From assembly GCF_000467125.1 (NCBI RefSeq), contig NZ_BATJ01000012.1, positions 1 to 64,000 of the forward strand: a DNA stretch of 64,000 nt, written 5' to 3'. Source of the DNA: Vibrio proteolyticus NBRC 13287 (GTDB taxonomy: Bacteria > Pseudomonadota > Gammaproteobacteria > Enterobacterales > Vibrionaceae). Below the pieces are notes generated by a model. It made no database searches. It was not told the origin of the DNA and saw only the letters and a list, made by a program, of their open reading frames with translations. The translations under genes were made by a program, and so were the position numbers. This document shows positions 19,661-28,782 of this stretch, in pieces. The first letter of the stretch is position 1. Each line of letters begins with the position of its first letter.

Positions 19661-19690
19661 AAGAGGCCCGATTGAATCGGGCCTCTTTTT
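19661..19690. terminator. Bidirectional terminator between volA and aroG
   Basis: A perfect 12-bp stem AAGAGGCCCGAT/ATCGGGCCTCTT with a 3-base loop (19661-19687) has T-runs on both sides, so it can end both convergent transcripts. Confidence 0.9.
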
Positions 19691-19717
19691 ACTTTGGATT
19701 GTATGGCGGTTGAGTGA

Positions 19718-20770
19718 TTAAGCGTTGCGACGTGCGGTCACAGCATCTGCCAATTGGCGCAAGACTTTCTCCGTGTCTTCCCAACCAATACACGCATCGG
19801 TGATCGACTGCCCATACGTGGATGCTTTTCCATCCATCAAATCCTGACGCCCCTCGACTAAATGTGATTCAATCATCACGCCGAAAATAGCCTCTTCACC
19901 CGCTGCCATTTGCGCACTGACGTCTTCCGCGACATTCATCTGACGCTGATATTGTTTTGAACTGTTCGCATGGCTGAAATCAATCATCACTTTTTGTGGC
20001 AGACCTGACGCCTGCAATTCACTCTTGATGGCTTGGACGTGCTCAGCACTGTAATTTGGCTCTTTACCACCACGCAGAATAATATGGCAATCCGGGTTGC
20101 CCGCGGTTTCAACAATCGCAGAATGGCCGTACTTAGTGACAGAAAGAAAATGGTGAGAAGCGCCGGCAGAACGGATCGCGTCAGAGGCGATCTTGATGTT
20201 ACCGTCGGTGCCATTTTTAAAGCCCACCGGACAGGACAGACCCGATGCCAACTCACGGTGCACCTGAGATTCCGTTGTACGCGCACCAATGGCACCCCAA
20301 CTAATCAAATCTGCCACGTATTGCGGTGTGATCATATCCAGAAACTCGCTTGCCGTTGGCATGCCCATATCGGTCAGATCCAAAAGCAGCTTGCGTCCCA
20401 TCCGTAGGCCGTCGTTAATTTTAAACGTATCATTCAGGTACGGGTCATTGATCAGGCCTTTCCAACCCACGGTGGTACGAGGCTTTTCAAAATAGACGCG
20501 CATCACCACTTCCAAACGGTCCCCGAGTTCATCACGCAGCGTTTTCAGGCGCTTACCGTATTCAATCGCCGCTTGCGGATCGTGAATAGAACAAGGCCCA
20601 ATGATGACTAACAGACGGTCATCATCGCCTTTCAAAATTTTTGCAATCGCTTCTCGGGATTGAAACGTGGTCGAAGCAGCAGTCTCTGTCGCAGGAAACT
20701 TCTCTAAAACCGCAACTGGCGGCAATAATTCTTTAACTCGGTTAATTCGTACATCATCAGTTTGGAACAT
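19718..20770 (-). CDS. aroG: 3-deoxy-7-phosphoheptulonate synthase, AroG type
   Basis: 350 residues, standard length for the class I enterobacterial DAHP synthases. Reaction: phosphoenolpyruvate plus erythrose 4-phosphate to DAHP, the entry to the shikimate pathway. Signature stretches: IKELLPP-like VKELLPPVAVLEKFPATE, VIIGPCSIHDP (metal Cys), MRVYFEKPRTT, GARTTESQVHRELASGLS, FKNGTDGN, DFSHANSSKQ (metal His), GVMIESHLVEG and SITDACIGWEDTE. The sequence is closest to the Phe-inhibited AroG form rather than AroF or AroH; this is from residue pattern, not alignment. It stands alone, with a TyrR-like operator about 170 bases upstream. Confidence 0.95.
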   Translation of the reverse strand: MFQTDDVRINRVKELLPPVAVLEKFPATETAASTTFQSREAIAKILKGDDDRLLVIIGPCSIHDPQAAIEYGKRLKTLRDELGDRLEVVMRVYFEKPRTTVGWKGLINDPYLNDTFKINDGLRMGRKLLLDLTDMGMPTASEFLDMITPQYVADLISWGAIGARTTESQVHRELASGLSCPVGFKNGTDGNIKIASDAIRSAGASHHFLSVTKYGHSAIVETAGNPDCHIILRGGKEPNYSAEHVQAIKSELQASGLPQKVMIDFSHANSSKQYQRQMNVAEDVSAQMAAGEEAIFGVMIESHLVEGRQDLMDGKASTYGQSITDACIGWEDTEKVLRQLADAVTARRNA

Positions 20771-20938
20771 GCTTACTTCTTCCTATATTGCGGTGGTTGA
20801 ACTCATTTGCATTAAAGTTGATGCATAATTGTTCAACTCTGATTATTCCTCTTCCCTGTAACTTATCCATTAAAAACCAGACTCGCAACCATTATTTTAA
20901 AAGAAAGGCAATATAACCAAATCATTTACACAAACAAG

Positions 20939-20964
20939 TTGATGTAAAAATTAATATACATCAA
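20939..20964 (-). promoter_or_regulatory. TyrR-like operator upstream of aroG
   Basis: A perfect inverted repeat TTGATGTA-N10-TACATCAA. It contains TGTAAA-N6-TATACA (20943-20960), one mismatch from the TyrR box TGTAAA-N6-TTTACA. The flanking gene-free stretch 20771-21245 is AT-rich; a further TTTACA lies at 20925-20930 and nothing else clear was found. E. coli aroG is a known TyrR target, so this is a likely site. Confidence 0.5.
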
Positions 20965-21245
20965 AGAAAAGGCTTTAAAATACCGAAAAAGGTTACGAAT
21001 AGACTCTAAAAATTGCAAAAACACCTATTTCACCATCACTCTTTTCAGGTGTTTATCAACGTAAAAATTATTGAGAGTACGCAGTACTATACATACTTAA
21101 GTCACAAAACGGCTGCGGATGAGCACGCGAACCTGGTCAAAAATCACGCAGACCGACACTCGAGAAAGAAGGAGTAGAAAGTGGGAAGTAACGAGGCTTG
21201 GGCAGGAAATCCCGTCTTTCCCGCCCAATTGACAATAATGGTGGC

Positions 21246-21707
21246 TTACTGATTGATAATAAACACCATCGAATCCCCCATGACAGCACGAATCGCACTG
21301 TCTGCCTCCTCCTGTGACATGGTGCGTTGCATTTCCCGTTGCAGGTGATTGAGGCTCTGGCGAGTACCGTTGCTGGTTTCCGGTGACAGCGCGCTGCCAA
21401 TAAACATACGGATTACCATCAAAAAACGTTTTTCCATTAACGCCTGTTGCCAGGAGTCAATAAACGCGTCTTTGTTTGCAAAATTGAGTTTTTCGATCAT
21501 GAGCGGCAAGACTTTGTCCTGAAGCGCGGTACTAAAATGCGCCCGGGTCGGGTAATAGCCTTGCAACGTCGATTTTCTCACATCCAACTCTGTGCTGAGT
21601 CGTTCATAAGTAATGTATTCCCAGCCTTCATTGATAAAGATGTTGAAAATCACCGCGTCATAGATACGCTTTTTGCGCTCTTTTTCTACTGCGCTGATGC
21701 GTGCCAT
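21246..21707 (-). CDS. TetR-like transcriptional regulator
   Basis: 153 residues. Residues 10-60 form the TetR HTH (IYDAVIFNIFINEGWEYITY, then ERLSTELDVRKSTLQGYYPTR, where the usual IYYHF is replaced by LQGYYP). The C-terminal ligand domain is short (about 90 residues), smaller than typical TetR proteins of about 200. No specific subfamily is recognised. It lies upstream of and divergent from the remnant of an amino-acid ABC transporter; it may have been, or still be, a local regulator. A 10-bp hairpin follows the stop but lacks a T-run. Confidence 0.8.
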   Translation of the reverse strand: MARISAVEKERKKRIYDAVIFNIFINEGWEYITYERLSTELDVRKSTLQGYYPTRAHFSTALQDKVLPLMIEKLNFANKDAFIDSWQQALMEKRFLMVIRMFIGSALSPETSNGTRQSLNHLQREMQRTMSQEEADSAIRAVMGDSMVFIINQ

Positions 21708-21930
21708 AGGGTTACCTTTTGTAATAATTGTTCAATAACTATCCAGAACAAACATGTTTACCACAATCCGGCGCTGTTATCAGATCCGGATGGTAAAACC
21801 TGATTCACCAACAAAATATCGCTTAGGATCTGGTTGATTTTCGAGACCTGACCAAGTTCTTTGTGGCGGATAGAGTAAAATATCTCTCTGATATTATTAA
21901 GGTAACTGAGTTCATATCCAGAAGAAGAGA

Positions 21931-22217
21931 ATGGCCAACGTAAATGCCATTGAGTTCGATAACGTCGATAAGTGGTATCAGGATTATCAGACACTGAAAT
22001 CCATCAATCTGAGTGTCCGCGCCGGAGAAATTCCGGTGGTCTGTGAGCCATCTGGTTCCAGAAAATGACCTTTGTCGACACAGACATCACCAACTCTTCA
22101 GGCCTGATTTTCGAAATATGGCTGATCGCCGGTGCGGCTTATCTGGCCTTGTGCCAGGGGTTATCCCTGATGTTCCGGCGCCTCGAGCGAAGGCGCCTAA
22201 ATCACCTAAAACGCTAA
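21931..22217 (+). pseudogene. Remnant of a polar amino-acid ABC transporter operon (ATPase head joined to permease tail)
   Basis: Two short frames overlap by ATGA. The first (21931-22068, 45 residues) reads MANVNAIEFDNVDKWYQDY and on to VRAGEIPVVCEPSGSRK then stop: the N-terminus of a GlnQ/ArtP-type ATPase, ending inside a damaged Walker A (normally GPSGSGKST). The second (22065-22217, 50 residues) ends in AYLALCQGLSLMFRRLERR, the last helix and tail of a HisM/GlnP-type permease. Everything between (rest of ATPase, binding protein, permease bodies) is missing, so an internal deletion of the operon is the simple explanation. The tail overlaps the end of cyoE by 12 bases on the other strand. 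Not functional. Confidence 0.8.
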
Positions 22218-23111
22218 ATAGTGGTCAGCCAGCAACGCCACAAATAACACCATCAGATGATAAATCGAAAATTTAAATGTCGTGATGGCGGAATCACTTT
22301 GCGGCGCATATTTCAGTGTCCAGGCAGAATGAATAAAACCAGCGCTGAGGATTGTCGATACACCCAGGTAAAGTGTACCACTCATGCCGACCAACACAGG
22401 CAACAAACAAATCAACGCCAGCAAAATCGTGTAGAGCAAAATGGATGTTTTCGTGTAGTCTTCACCGTGGGTGACCGGCAACATGGGTATATCCGCTTTG
22501 GCGTAGTCCTCTTTACGGTGAATCGCTAGTGCCCAAAAATGGGGGGGCGTCCAGATAAAGATGATCATTACCAATAACCAAGCGTGAGCATGCAGCTCCC
22601 CGGTAACGGCGGTCCACCCCAGAAGTGGCGGCATAGCTCCAGCGATCCCGGCGATAACGATGTTTTGTGGTGTCGCTCGTTTCAGATACATGGTGTACAC
22701 CACCGCATACCCGAGCAAACTGGCCAATGTCAGCCAGGCCGTGAGCGCATTCACACCCCAGAATAAAATAGCAAATCCTACCAGACCGATGGCCGTTGCA
22801 AACATAAACACTCGAGACGCCTGAATGTCACCGGAGGGTAACGGGCGTTGATAAGTGCGCGCCATAATGGCGTCGATTCGTCTATCAATAAGGTGGTTCA
22901 ACGCTGCCGCTGAACCAGCCATCAGCGCGATGCCACTGAGTCCCAATACCGCTGGCCACAAGGGTAGCGGTCCAGACACCGCCAAACACATACCAACCAG
23001 TGCCGTTAACAACATCAGTGCCACCACTTTGGGCTTGGTTAGTGTCAGATAGGTTCGCCACCCGGAACGCGCCTGGAAAGCGCTTTGAGAAACAGAAATA
23101 GACTTGCTCAT
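22206..23111 (-). CDS. cyoE: Protoheme IX farnesyltransferase (heme O synthase)
   Basis: 301 residues, an UbiA-family integral membrane prenyltransferase with about nine helices. The substrate-binding Asp-rich motif is present in [15 protein letters not shown] and the conserved [10 protein letters not shown] follows; a second loop holds [21 protein letters not shown] residues. Reaction: farnesyl diphosphate plus heme B to heme O, the substrate of CtaA. Its ATG overlaps the ctaA stop (ATGA), so it is the last gene of the cytochrome oxidase operon. Confidence 0.95.
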   Translation of the reverse strand: MSKSISVSQSAFQARSGWRTYLTLTKPKVVALMLLTALVGMCLAVSGPLPLWPAVLGLSGIALMAGSAAALNHLIDRRIDAIMARTYQRPLPSGDIQASRVFMFATAIGLVGFAILFWGVNALTAWLTLASLLGYAVVYTMYLKRATPQNIVIAGIAGAMPPLLGWTAVTGELHAHAWLLVMIIFIWTPPHFWALAIHRKEDYAKADIPMLPVTHGEDYTKTSILLYTILLALICLLPVLVGMSGTLYLGVSTILSAGFIHSAWTLKYAPQSDSAITTFKFSIYHLMVLFVALLADHYLAF

Positions 23112-24124
23112 TGAATGCTCTCCTTATTCAGAACTGGGACTAAATCGGGTTGTCGCAACAGATAGTTGGTATGCAACACCATCACCAATAGCACCGCGGC
23201 TCCCAAATTGTGGGCGACCGCGTTCAGAAGTGGCAGGCTAAACATCACGTTACTCACCCCCAGCAATATTTGCATCGCCAGGACCAGACTCAACCGAATC
23301 GCTGCGGTTCGTAATTGGCCACTAGGGTGACGAAAACAGTGATACGCCAAAGTAAGAACCATCAACATGGTCAGGAGAGCGCCGATACGATGCGTCACAT
23401 GAATCGTCATTCTGGCTCCATACTCCAATACACCGAACTCGTAACTGTCATGACCAAAGTGCACGGGCGTAAACGCAGTGCGAAAGTCCAGATGCTGTAG
23501 CCAGTTGCCTTCACAAATGGGTAAGTCTGTGCACATCAGCGCAGCGTAATTCGAGGACGTCCAGCCACCAATAGCGATTTGTCCGACGACAACCAGCAAG
23601 GTCCCTAAGGCCAGAAAGCGCAGAGAAGACGACGCTGCTACAGGGCTGTCGCGGTGTATCGACTGAGTGAGTAACCAATGCAGAAAAGACAACGCGCATA
23701 ACAACGTAAAACCGCCCAGCAGATGCCCCATGACCACGAGTGGCATCAGTTTCAGCGTCACCGTCCACATGCCGAGCAAGGCCTGAAAAACAACCAACAC
23801 AGAGATCATTACCGGTAAGGTTTTAGGAATGGATTTTTCACGCAGGGACAGCGCCGTGATCAAAAACACCACTATGCCCAACGTACCGGCAAAATAACGA
23901 TGAATCATCTCCAACCAGGCTTTTGGCGCATCCACCGTCAATCCGGGAAACAACTGATCCGCCCGCATCAACTGCTGTGTAGAACTCGGGACCGTCATGT
24001 GCCCGTAGCATCCAGGCCAGTCTGGGCACCCCAAACCGGCATCAGCCAGACGGGTGTATGCCCCCAGCATTATAACGCACACGGTCAGCAGCAAACTGAA
24101 TCGAACCAGATAGATAACCTTCAT
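23108..24124 (-). CDS. ctaA: Heme A synthase (COX15/CtaA)
   Basis: 338 residues from the ATG at 24124, preferred over the TTG at 24139 because GGGAG lies 5 bases before it. Eight transmembrane helices in two similar halves; conserved histidines in [15 protein letters not shown] and THRIGAL-type motifs, and a cysteine pair (CTDLPICEG) in the periplasmic loop as in the COX15 type 2 family. Reaction: oxidation of heme O to heme A, required by the aa3 core. Operon position between the small membrane protein gene and cyoE supports the call. Confidence 0.93.
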   Translation of the reverse strand: MKVIYLVRFSLLLTVCVIMLGAYTRLADAGLGCPDWPGCYGHMTVPSSTQQLMRADQLFPGLTVDAPKAWLEMIHRYFAGTLGIVVFLITALSLREKSIPKTLPVMISVLVVFQALLGMWTVTLKLMPLVVMGHLLGGFTLLCALSFLHWLLTQSIHRDSPVAASSSLRFLALGTLLVVVGQIAIGGWTSSNYAALMCTDLPICEGNWLQHLDFRTAFTPVHFGHDSYEFGVLEYGARMTIHVTHRIGALLTMLMVLTLAYHCFRHPSGQLRTAAIRLSLVLAMQILLGVSNVMFSLPLLNAVAHNLGAAVLLVMVLHTNYLLRQPDLVPVLNKESIQ

Positions 24125-24147
24125 ACATGCTCCCTGCAATCAAAGGC

Positions 24148-24693
24148 TTACCCTACTCGGGACAACTTAAGCAATTTTCTTAAATCAGCCAGCAAATCCT
24201 TGCTCTGGGCAGCCAGCTCTGAGGCATTCCCAACTTTAGGGTACCGCATGACCAATGTTCCTAACGGGTCTACGATAACCACCTCAAACTCACTGATCTG
24301 TTCCACAAAAGCCTGACTGACCTCAATGGGATTAAAATCGTAGTCACCGAGAACGCGATTGTCACTGTGCGGCGTCATTAGCACCACGGGCGTCACCCGT
24401 TGCTGGTATTTGCCCAGAGCCACATGACTCTGCCTCAGCAGGTACAGTTGACGGTGACAAAAGTCATCACATTGTTCAGGAACCACGTACGCCAATTGCC
24501 AGCTCTGGTTGAGCAGCGGATTCACTAATCCGAGTGACTGATAGCTCACCGACGGTTCAATCAACTGTCCTTTGTTCGTCACACCGGATTGATACCAATG
24601 ATTGACCAGGACGGTTTTTGCCAATAAAGCGGGTAAAGCAAACATAAAGACCAGCGACAGCAGAATCAGGCGTCCTTTCCATTTACGATTCAT
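24148..24693 (-). CDS. Cytochrome oxidase-associated membrane protein, unknown
   Basis: 181 residues. One N-terminal transmembrane anchor (about 9-28), then a soluble domain outside the membrane with VVPEQCDDFCHRQLYLLRQ, a CxxxC pair in a thioredoxin/SCO-like position, and VVIVDPLGTLVMRYP near the end, which resembles the closing strands of SCO1. It is commonly found between surf1 and ctaA in gammaproteobacterial oxidase operons. It may be a divergent SCO-type copper or thiol chaperone for CuA; this is inference. ATGA overlap with surf1. Confidence 0.8.
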   Translation of the reverse strand: MNRKWKGRLILLSLVFMFALPALLAKTVLVNHWYQSGVTNKGQLIEPSVSYQSLGLVNPLLNQSWQLAYVVPEQCDDFCHRQLYLLRQSHVALGKYQQRVTPVVLMTPHSDNRVLGDYDFNPIEVSQAFVEQISEFEVVIVDPLGTLVMRYPKVGNASELAAQSKDLLADLRKLLKLSRVG

Positions 24694-25475
24694 TCTTCAC
24701 TCCTTGTCTTGTTGTTTTTCAGCGTTTTCATCAATATCCAACCACTGAGAACCAAGAGCGCAAGCGCCATCGAGAACCATTGCAGCGCGTAACCGTAATG
24801 TTTGGTTGAACTCAGTGGCACAGGCCGCCACGGCTGCGCGTAAGGCCAGTTTTGAACCGTGGGTTGCAATACATACGGCTCTAGGGTTATCTCAAACCAT
24901 GTTGAAAGTGCATCGATGTCGAGACTCTGAATCCGAATCGGGTTGGTCTCTTCCAGTCCCAAGTCCGCACTGAGTGGGTTCATCGAGCGCTGATACAAAC
25001 GCCCCTGCAATGTTTTCGGCTCTGTCAGCCAGTCTACTTCCGGCAGGACTTGCCTCGTTCCAGTTGAAGGAACAAAACCTCGCTCAAGCAAGAGGGCTTG
25101 CTTGCCAGAGGTCATCACCTGATATGCCAGATAGCCGACTTTGCCCTCAAAAGTCTGGTTATCCAGCAACACATACGCGCCAGGTACGGGGCTAAATTGC
25201 CCGCTGACTTTCAGACCGGTTACATCATCACCAACTGAAACCGACGAAATAGATCGTTCAGGCTGTGTTTGTCTGGCTGCCAGAGTGTGCTCTAGTTCTG
25301 ATTTTTGCTCTCCCCGTGAGAGTTGCCAGAGCCCCAGTTTGACCAGAATCGAAAACACAACCACAGTTAGTACGGCGGCGAACCAAAAGCGGCCAGACTT
25401 CCATACATTGCTACTAGGAGCTGAAATGATATTGGCATTCAAAGTCTTACTGGTCCTACTCTTACTGTTCATCAT
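24690..25475 (-). CDS. SURF1-family oxidase assembly protein
   Basis: 261 residues from ATGATG at 25475 with AGG 9 bases upstream; the longer frame to 25529 lacks support. Two transmembrane helices at the ends: FWFAAVLTVVVFSILVKLG (about 30-50) followed by the family motif LGLWQLSRGEQK, and one near the C-terminus after KHYGYALQWF, the SURF1 hallmark. The loop between lies in the periplasm. Known role: heme a insertion into subunit I. The 5' 50 bases overlap the DUF2909-type gene on the opposite strand. Confidence 0.9.
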   Translation of the reverse strand: MMNSKSRTSKTLNANIISAPSSNVWKSGRFWFAAVLTVVVFSILVKLGLWQLSRGEQKSELEHTLAARQTQPERSISSVSVGDDVTGLKVSGQFSPVPGAYVLLDNQTFEGKVGYLAYQVMTSGKQALLLERGFVPSTGTRQVLPEVDWLTEPKTLQGRLYQRSMNPLSADLGLEETNPIRIQSLDIDALSTWFEITLEPYVLQPTVQNWPYAQPWRPVPLSSTKHYGYALQWFSMALALLVLSGWILMKTLKNNKTRSEE

Positions 25476-25647
25476 TTTCAACCTGGCTCGCGCGCTGGTA
25501 CAGATGGTTCGCTCTCCGGATGACGACAATGCCCGCCCTATGAGTCACTATTTGGGTCGCCGGGTTCTGCTGTCCGCTGTGGTAGTCGTATTACTCATTA
25601 TTGCTCTGCTTGGAGGCTGGCTGGAACCCAATCCTCGTCCTTACTAA
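25426..25647 (+). CDS. DUF2909-type twin-transmembrane protein
   Basis: 73 residues. ATG with GGAG 5 bases upstream. Two hydrophobic helices (ILAFKVLLVLLLLFIIFNLA and VLLSAVVVVLLIIALLGG) separated by a polar loop MVRSPDDDNARPMSHYLGRR, which matches the DUF2909/twin transmembrane family found in oxidase clusters. It is the only plus-strand gene in the cluster: its 5' end overlaps surf1 and its 3' end overlaps the coxC stop by 4 bases. Role unknown, probably oxidase assembly. Confidence 0.8.
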   Translation: MILAFKVLLVLLLLFIIFNLARALVQMVRSPDDDNARPMSHYLGRRVLLSAVVVVLLIIALLGGWLEPNPRPY

Positions 25648-26528
25648 AGCACATACACAAAGACAAACAGGCATAGCCACACTACATCCACAAAGTGCCA
25701 GTACCAGCTCCCCGCCTGAAATGCGAAATGGTTTTTGGGGGTAAAGTGGTCATTGGCAATTCTGGCCAGCAATACGATCAGAAAAATCGTCCCCAAACAC
25801 ACATGCAAGCCATGAAAGCCAGTGAGCATAAAAAAGGTATTGCCATAAATGCCAGACTGCAGGGTAAGCCCCATTTCCTGATACGCATGCGCATACTCCA
25901 CACTCTGGTAGTACAGGAAGAAACCGGCCAGAACGATGGTGATCTCCAGCCACACAATCAGCGCCATGCGTTTGTTTTTTTCCAGGCTGATGTGTGCCAT
26001 CTGCAACGTAATTGACGACATTAGTAAGATGACCGTATTGAACAGCGGAATACCTTGCCAGGGCATGGCTTCGGTAGTCTCTCCGCCCGGTGTCTGCGTT
26101 AACGGCCAGAGCGCCTCAAATGTCGGCCACAACACTTCATTGGTCATGATGTTGTTGCCCGCGCCACCTAACCAAGGAACCGAAATGATGCGAGCATAAA
26201 AAAGAGCACCGAAAAATGCGCCAAAAAACATCACTTCAGAGAAAATAAACCAACTCATCCCCTGACGAAACGAGCGCGTGATCTGCTCTGAATACAATCC
26301 GGACATGGACTCCATGATCACACTGCGGAACCATCCGGCGAGAATGTAGAGTAAGGCGATAAAACCGATCAGTAATACCACTTTACCAAACACACCCGCA
26401 TGCCCTTCTGCGCCTAAACTCTGTACCGTTAGTCCGGCCCCGAGCGCCACCAGAAACAGTGCCAGGGCGCCAACAATGGGCCAGCTGCTTTGCGCCGGAA
26501 CGTAGTAACTCTGATGTTTTGAGCTCAT
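25644..26528 (-). CDS. coxC: Cytochrome c oxidase subunit III
   Basis: 294 residues with seven transmembrane helices. Subunit III features: YYVPAQSSWPIVGALALF at the start, the helix pair with FSEVMFFGAFFGALF (conserved Glu), FFMLTGFHGLHVCLGT and the C-terminal SWYWHFVDVVWLCLFVFVY. Associates with subunits I and II in the inner membrane and stabilises proton uptake. ATGA overlap with ctaG; stop shared in part with the convergent DUF2909 gene. Confidence 0.96.
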   Translation of the reverse strand: MSSKHQSYYVPAQSSWPIVGALALFLVALGAGLTVQSLGAEGHAGVFGKVVLLIGFIALLYILAGWFRSVIMESMSGLYSEQITRSFRQGMSWFIFSEVMFFGAFFGALFYARIISVPWLGGAGNNIMTNEVLWPTFEALWPLTQTPGGETTEAMPWQGIPLFNTVILLMSSITLQMAHISLEKNKRMALIVWLEITIVLAGFFLYYQSVEYAHAYQEMGLTLQSGIYGNTFFMLTGFHGLHVCLGTIFLIVLLARIANDHFTPKNHFAFQAGSWYWHFVDVVWLCLFVFVYVL

Positions 26529-27124
26529 TGTGTCGCTCCTTGATTCTCAGTACGGCGCGCGGCATCGGTCGATACCTGCACCACATCCGTTGATTTCGCT
26601 GTGATGTCATAAAGGGTGTAAGAGAGCGTCAAAGTATGGATCGATTCCGGAATGTCCGGCTCGATGTAAAAGATCAGTGGCATCTCTGCATACCCGTTGC
26701 CATCAAGCGGCTGCTGATTGAAACAAAAACACTCGATTTTATTGAAGTAAGTTGCCCCTAACCCCGGAGAAACAGAGGGTACCGCCTGACCGACAATTTT
26801 GTGTCCGGACAAGTTTTTGGCCAGATACGCGGTCTGAATCACCTGACCGGGATGGACGTTCAGTGATGTCTTCTCGGGTTTAAAACTCCAGGGCATGTCA
26901 TGACTGATGTGCGCCATAAATTCCACCCGGATGGTCCGCGACTCATCGGGCACCATTCCCTGTGGCTGAATGGCTGAGACGGTATTGGTTTTGCCATTGA
27001 TACCCAACTGCTCACACATCACGTCATACAGCGGCACAAGAGCAAACCCAAACCCAAACATGGCCACAACCGCAACCAGCAGTTTCAGGGTCAGCTTTTT
27101 GTTCTTGCCGTGAGAATCGTCCAT
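26525..27124 (-). CDS. ctaG: Cytochrome oxidase assembly protein CtaG/Cox11
   Basis: 199 residues. One N-terminal transmembrane helix (LKLLVAVVAMFGFGFALVPL) followed by YDVMCEQLGINGKT, then a periplasmic Ig-like domain with the copper-binding motif ECFCFNQQPL and the conserved PVIFYIEPDI-like strand (here LIFYIEPDIPE). Function: delivers copper to the CuB site of subunit I. Lies 14 bases after coxA. Confidence 0.95.
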   Translation of the reverse strand: MDDSHGKNKKLTLKLLVAVVAMFGFGFALVPLYDVMCEQLGINGKTNTVSAIQPQGMVPDESRTIRVEFMAHISHDMPWSFKPEKTSLNVHPGQVIQTAYLAKNLSGHKIVGQAVPSVSPGLGATYFNKIECFCFNQQPLDGNGYAEMPLIFYIEPDIPESIHTLTLSYTLYDITAKSTDVVQVSTDAARRTENQGATQ

Positions 27125-27138
27125 GGTGCCCCCTTGCT

Positions 27139-28782
27139 TCAGTCCACCTTAGGCGGAGTAGAGAACGTGTGGTGCGGCGCTGGGCTAGGAACCGTCCACT
27201 CCAATCCCTCTGCACGTTCCCAAGGCTTGGCTTCCGCTTGTTCTCCCTCTCTGATGCACTTAATCACCACCCAGAGAAAAATCAGCTGCGACAGGCCAAA
27301 AGCAAAACCGCCAATCGAGACAATCTGGTTCACGTCTGCAAATTGGATGGCATAATCCGGGATCCGCCGGGGCATGCCAGCCAACCCCAGGAAGTGCATC
27401 GGGAAAAACAACACGTTGACGGAAATCACCGAACACCAAAAATGCCAGCGACTGAGGGTTTGGTCATACATGTGCCCCGTCCACTTCGGTAGCCAGTAAT
27501 ACGCAGCCGCCATGATGGAGAAGACGGCGCCGGACACCAGTACATAATGGAAATGAGCAACCACGAAATAGGTGTCGTGATACTGAAAATCGGCCGGTAC
27601 GATCGCCAACATCAGGCCGGAAAAACCACCGATGGTGAACAGGACAATGAATGCGATGGCAAACAGCATCGGCGTTTCAAACGTCATCGCCCCCCGCCAC
27701 ATGGTCGCCACCCAGTTAAACACTTTGACCCCGGTCGGAACCGCGATCAACATGGTGCAATACATGAAGAACAACTCAGCGAAAACTGGCATGCCCGTGG
27801 TGAACATGTGATGCGCCCAAACCAGAAATGACAACAACGCGATACTGCAAGTGGCATAGACCATCGAATGATAACCAAACAACTTCTTACCACTAAACGC
27901 AGGTACAATGGCGGAAATGATGCCAAATGACGGTAGGATCATGATGTACACTTCCGGATGCCCAAAGAACCAGAAAATGTGCTGGAACATCACCGGATCT
28001 CCGCCACCAGCGGCGTCAAAAAAGCTGGTGCCAAAATATTTATCGGTCAACACCATGGTCACGGCTCCCGCCAGCACCGGCATCACGGCAATCAACAAAA
28101 ACGCTGTGATCAACCAGGTCCAGACAAACATGGGCATTTTGAACCAGGTCATCCCAGGGGCACGCATATTGATGATGGTGACGATGACATTGATCGCCCC
28201 CATGATCGAACTGATCCCCATGATGTGGACAGAAAACACAAACAAGGCGGTGCTATCGGGCCCGTAGGTGGTCGAGAGCGGAGCGTAAAACGTCCAGCCA
28301 AAATTCGGCCCGCCACCCGGCATAAACAAGGACGATAACAAAATCAGAAAAGCGAAAGGCAGAATCCAGAAACTCAGGTTGTTCATCCTTGGTAACGCCA
28401 TGTCCGGCGCACCAATCATCAGTGGAATCATCCAGTTTGCCAGACCGGTAAAAGCAGGCATCACCGCACCAAACACCATAATCAAACCATGCACGGTTGT
28501 CATTTGGTTAAAAAATTCGGGTTCAACCAACTGCAATCCCGGCTGGAACAGCTCCGCCCGGATCACCATCGCCATCGCACCACCGATCAAGAACATGGCA
28601 AAACTGAACCACAGATAAAGCGTTCCGATGTCTTTGTGGTTGGTGGAGTAGATCCAGCGGGCAATCCCACTCGGCGCAGCATGATGATCTGGTTCATCAA
28701 TCGCGATGGTTGAATTGGACCGACTCAGTTCAGCATCCGCAACTGGCGCCGATTTTGCGTTTGTGTCAGTGGACGTATTCAT
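27139..28782 (-). CDS. coxA: Cytochrome c oxidase subunit I
   Basis: 547 residues, twelve transmembrane helices. Contains the heme-copper core motifs: the low-spin heme ligand His in [10 protein letters not shown], the CuB region [17 protein letters not shown] (His and cross-linked Tyr), the two CuB histidines in [11 protein letters not shown], and heme ligands in [11 protein letters not shown]. The K- and D-channel elements expected of A-type oxidases appear intact. Catalyses oxygen reduction to water with proton pumping, using electrons from cytochrome c through the fused subunit II. ATGA overlap with coxB. Confidence 0.97.
   Translation of the reverse strand: MNTSTDTNAKSAPVADAELSRSNSTIAIDEPDHHAAPSGIARWIYSTNHKDIGTLYLWFSFAMFLIGGAMAMVIRAELFQPGLQLVEPEFFNQMTTVHGLIMVFGAVMPAFTGLANWMIPLMIGAPDMALPRMNNLSFWILPFAFLILLSSLFMPGGGPNFGWTFYAPLSTTYGPDSTALFVFSVHIMGISSIMGAINVIVTIINMRAPGMTWFKMPMFVWTWLITAFLLIAVMPVLAGAVTMVLTDKYFGTSFFDAAGGGDPVMFQHIFWFFGHPEVYIMILPSFGIISAIVPAFSGKKLFGYHSMVYATCSIALLSFLVWAHHMFTTGMPVFAELFFMYCTMLIAVPTGVKVFNWVATMWRGAMTFETPMLFAIAFIVLFTIGGFSGLMLAIVPADFQYHDTYFVVAHFHYVLVSGAVFSIMAAAYYWLPKWTGHMYDQTLSRWHFWCSVISVNVLFFPMHFLGLAGMPRRIPDYAIQFADVNQIVSIGGFAFGLSQLIFLWVVIKCIREGEQAEAKPWERAEGLEWTVPSPAPHHTFSTPPKVD

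Noticed and set aside
21200..21230. Hairpin after the TetR-like gene as a terminator
   Set aside because: The stem is good but no T-run follows it on the minus strand.
21758..21994. 78-codon minus-strand frame over the ABC remnant
   Set aside because: Antisense shadow without ribosome site; the plus-strand frames match known ABC families.
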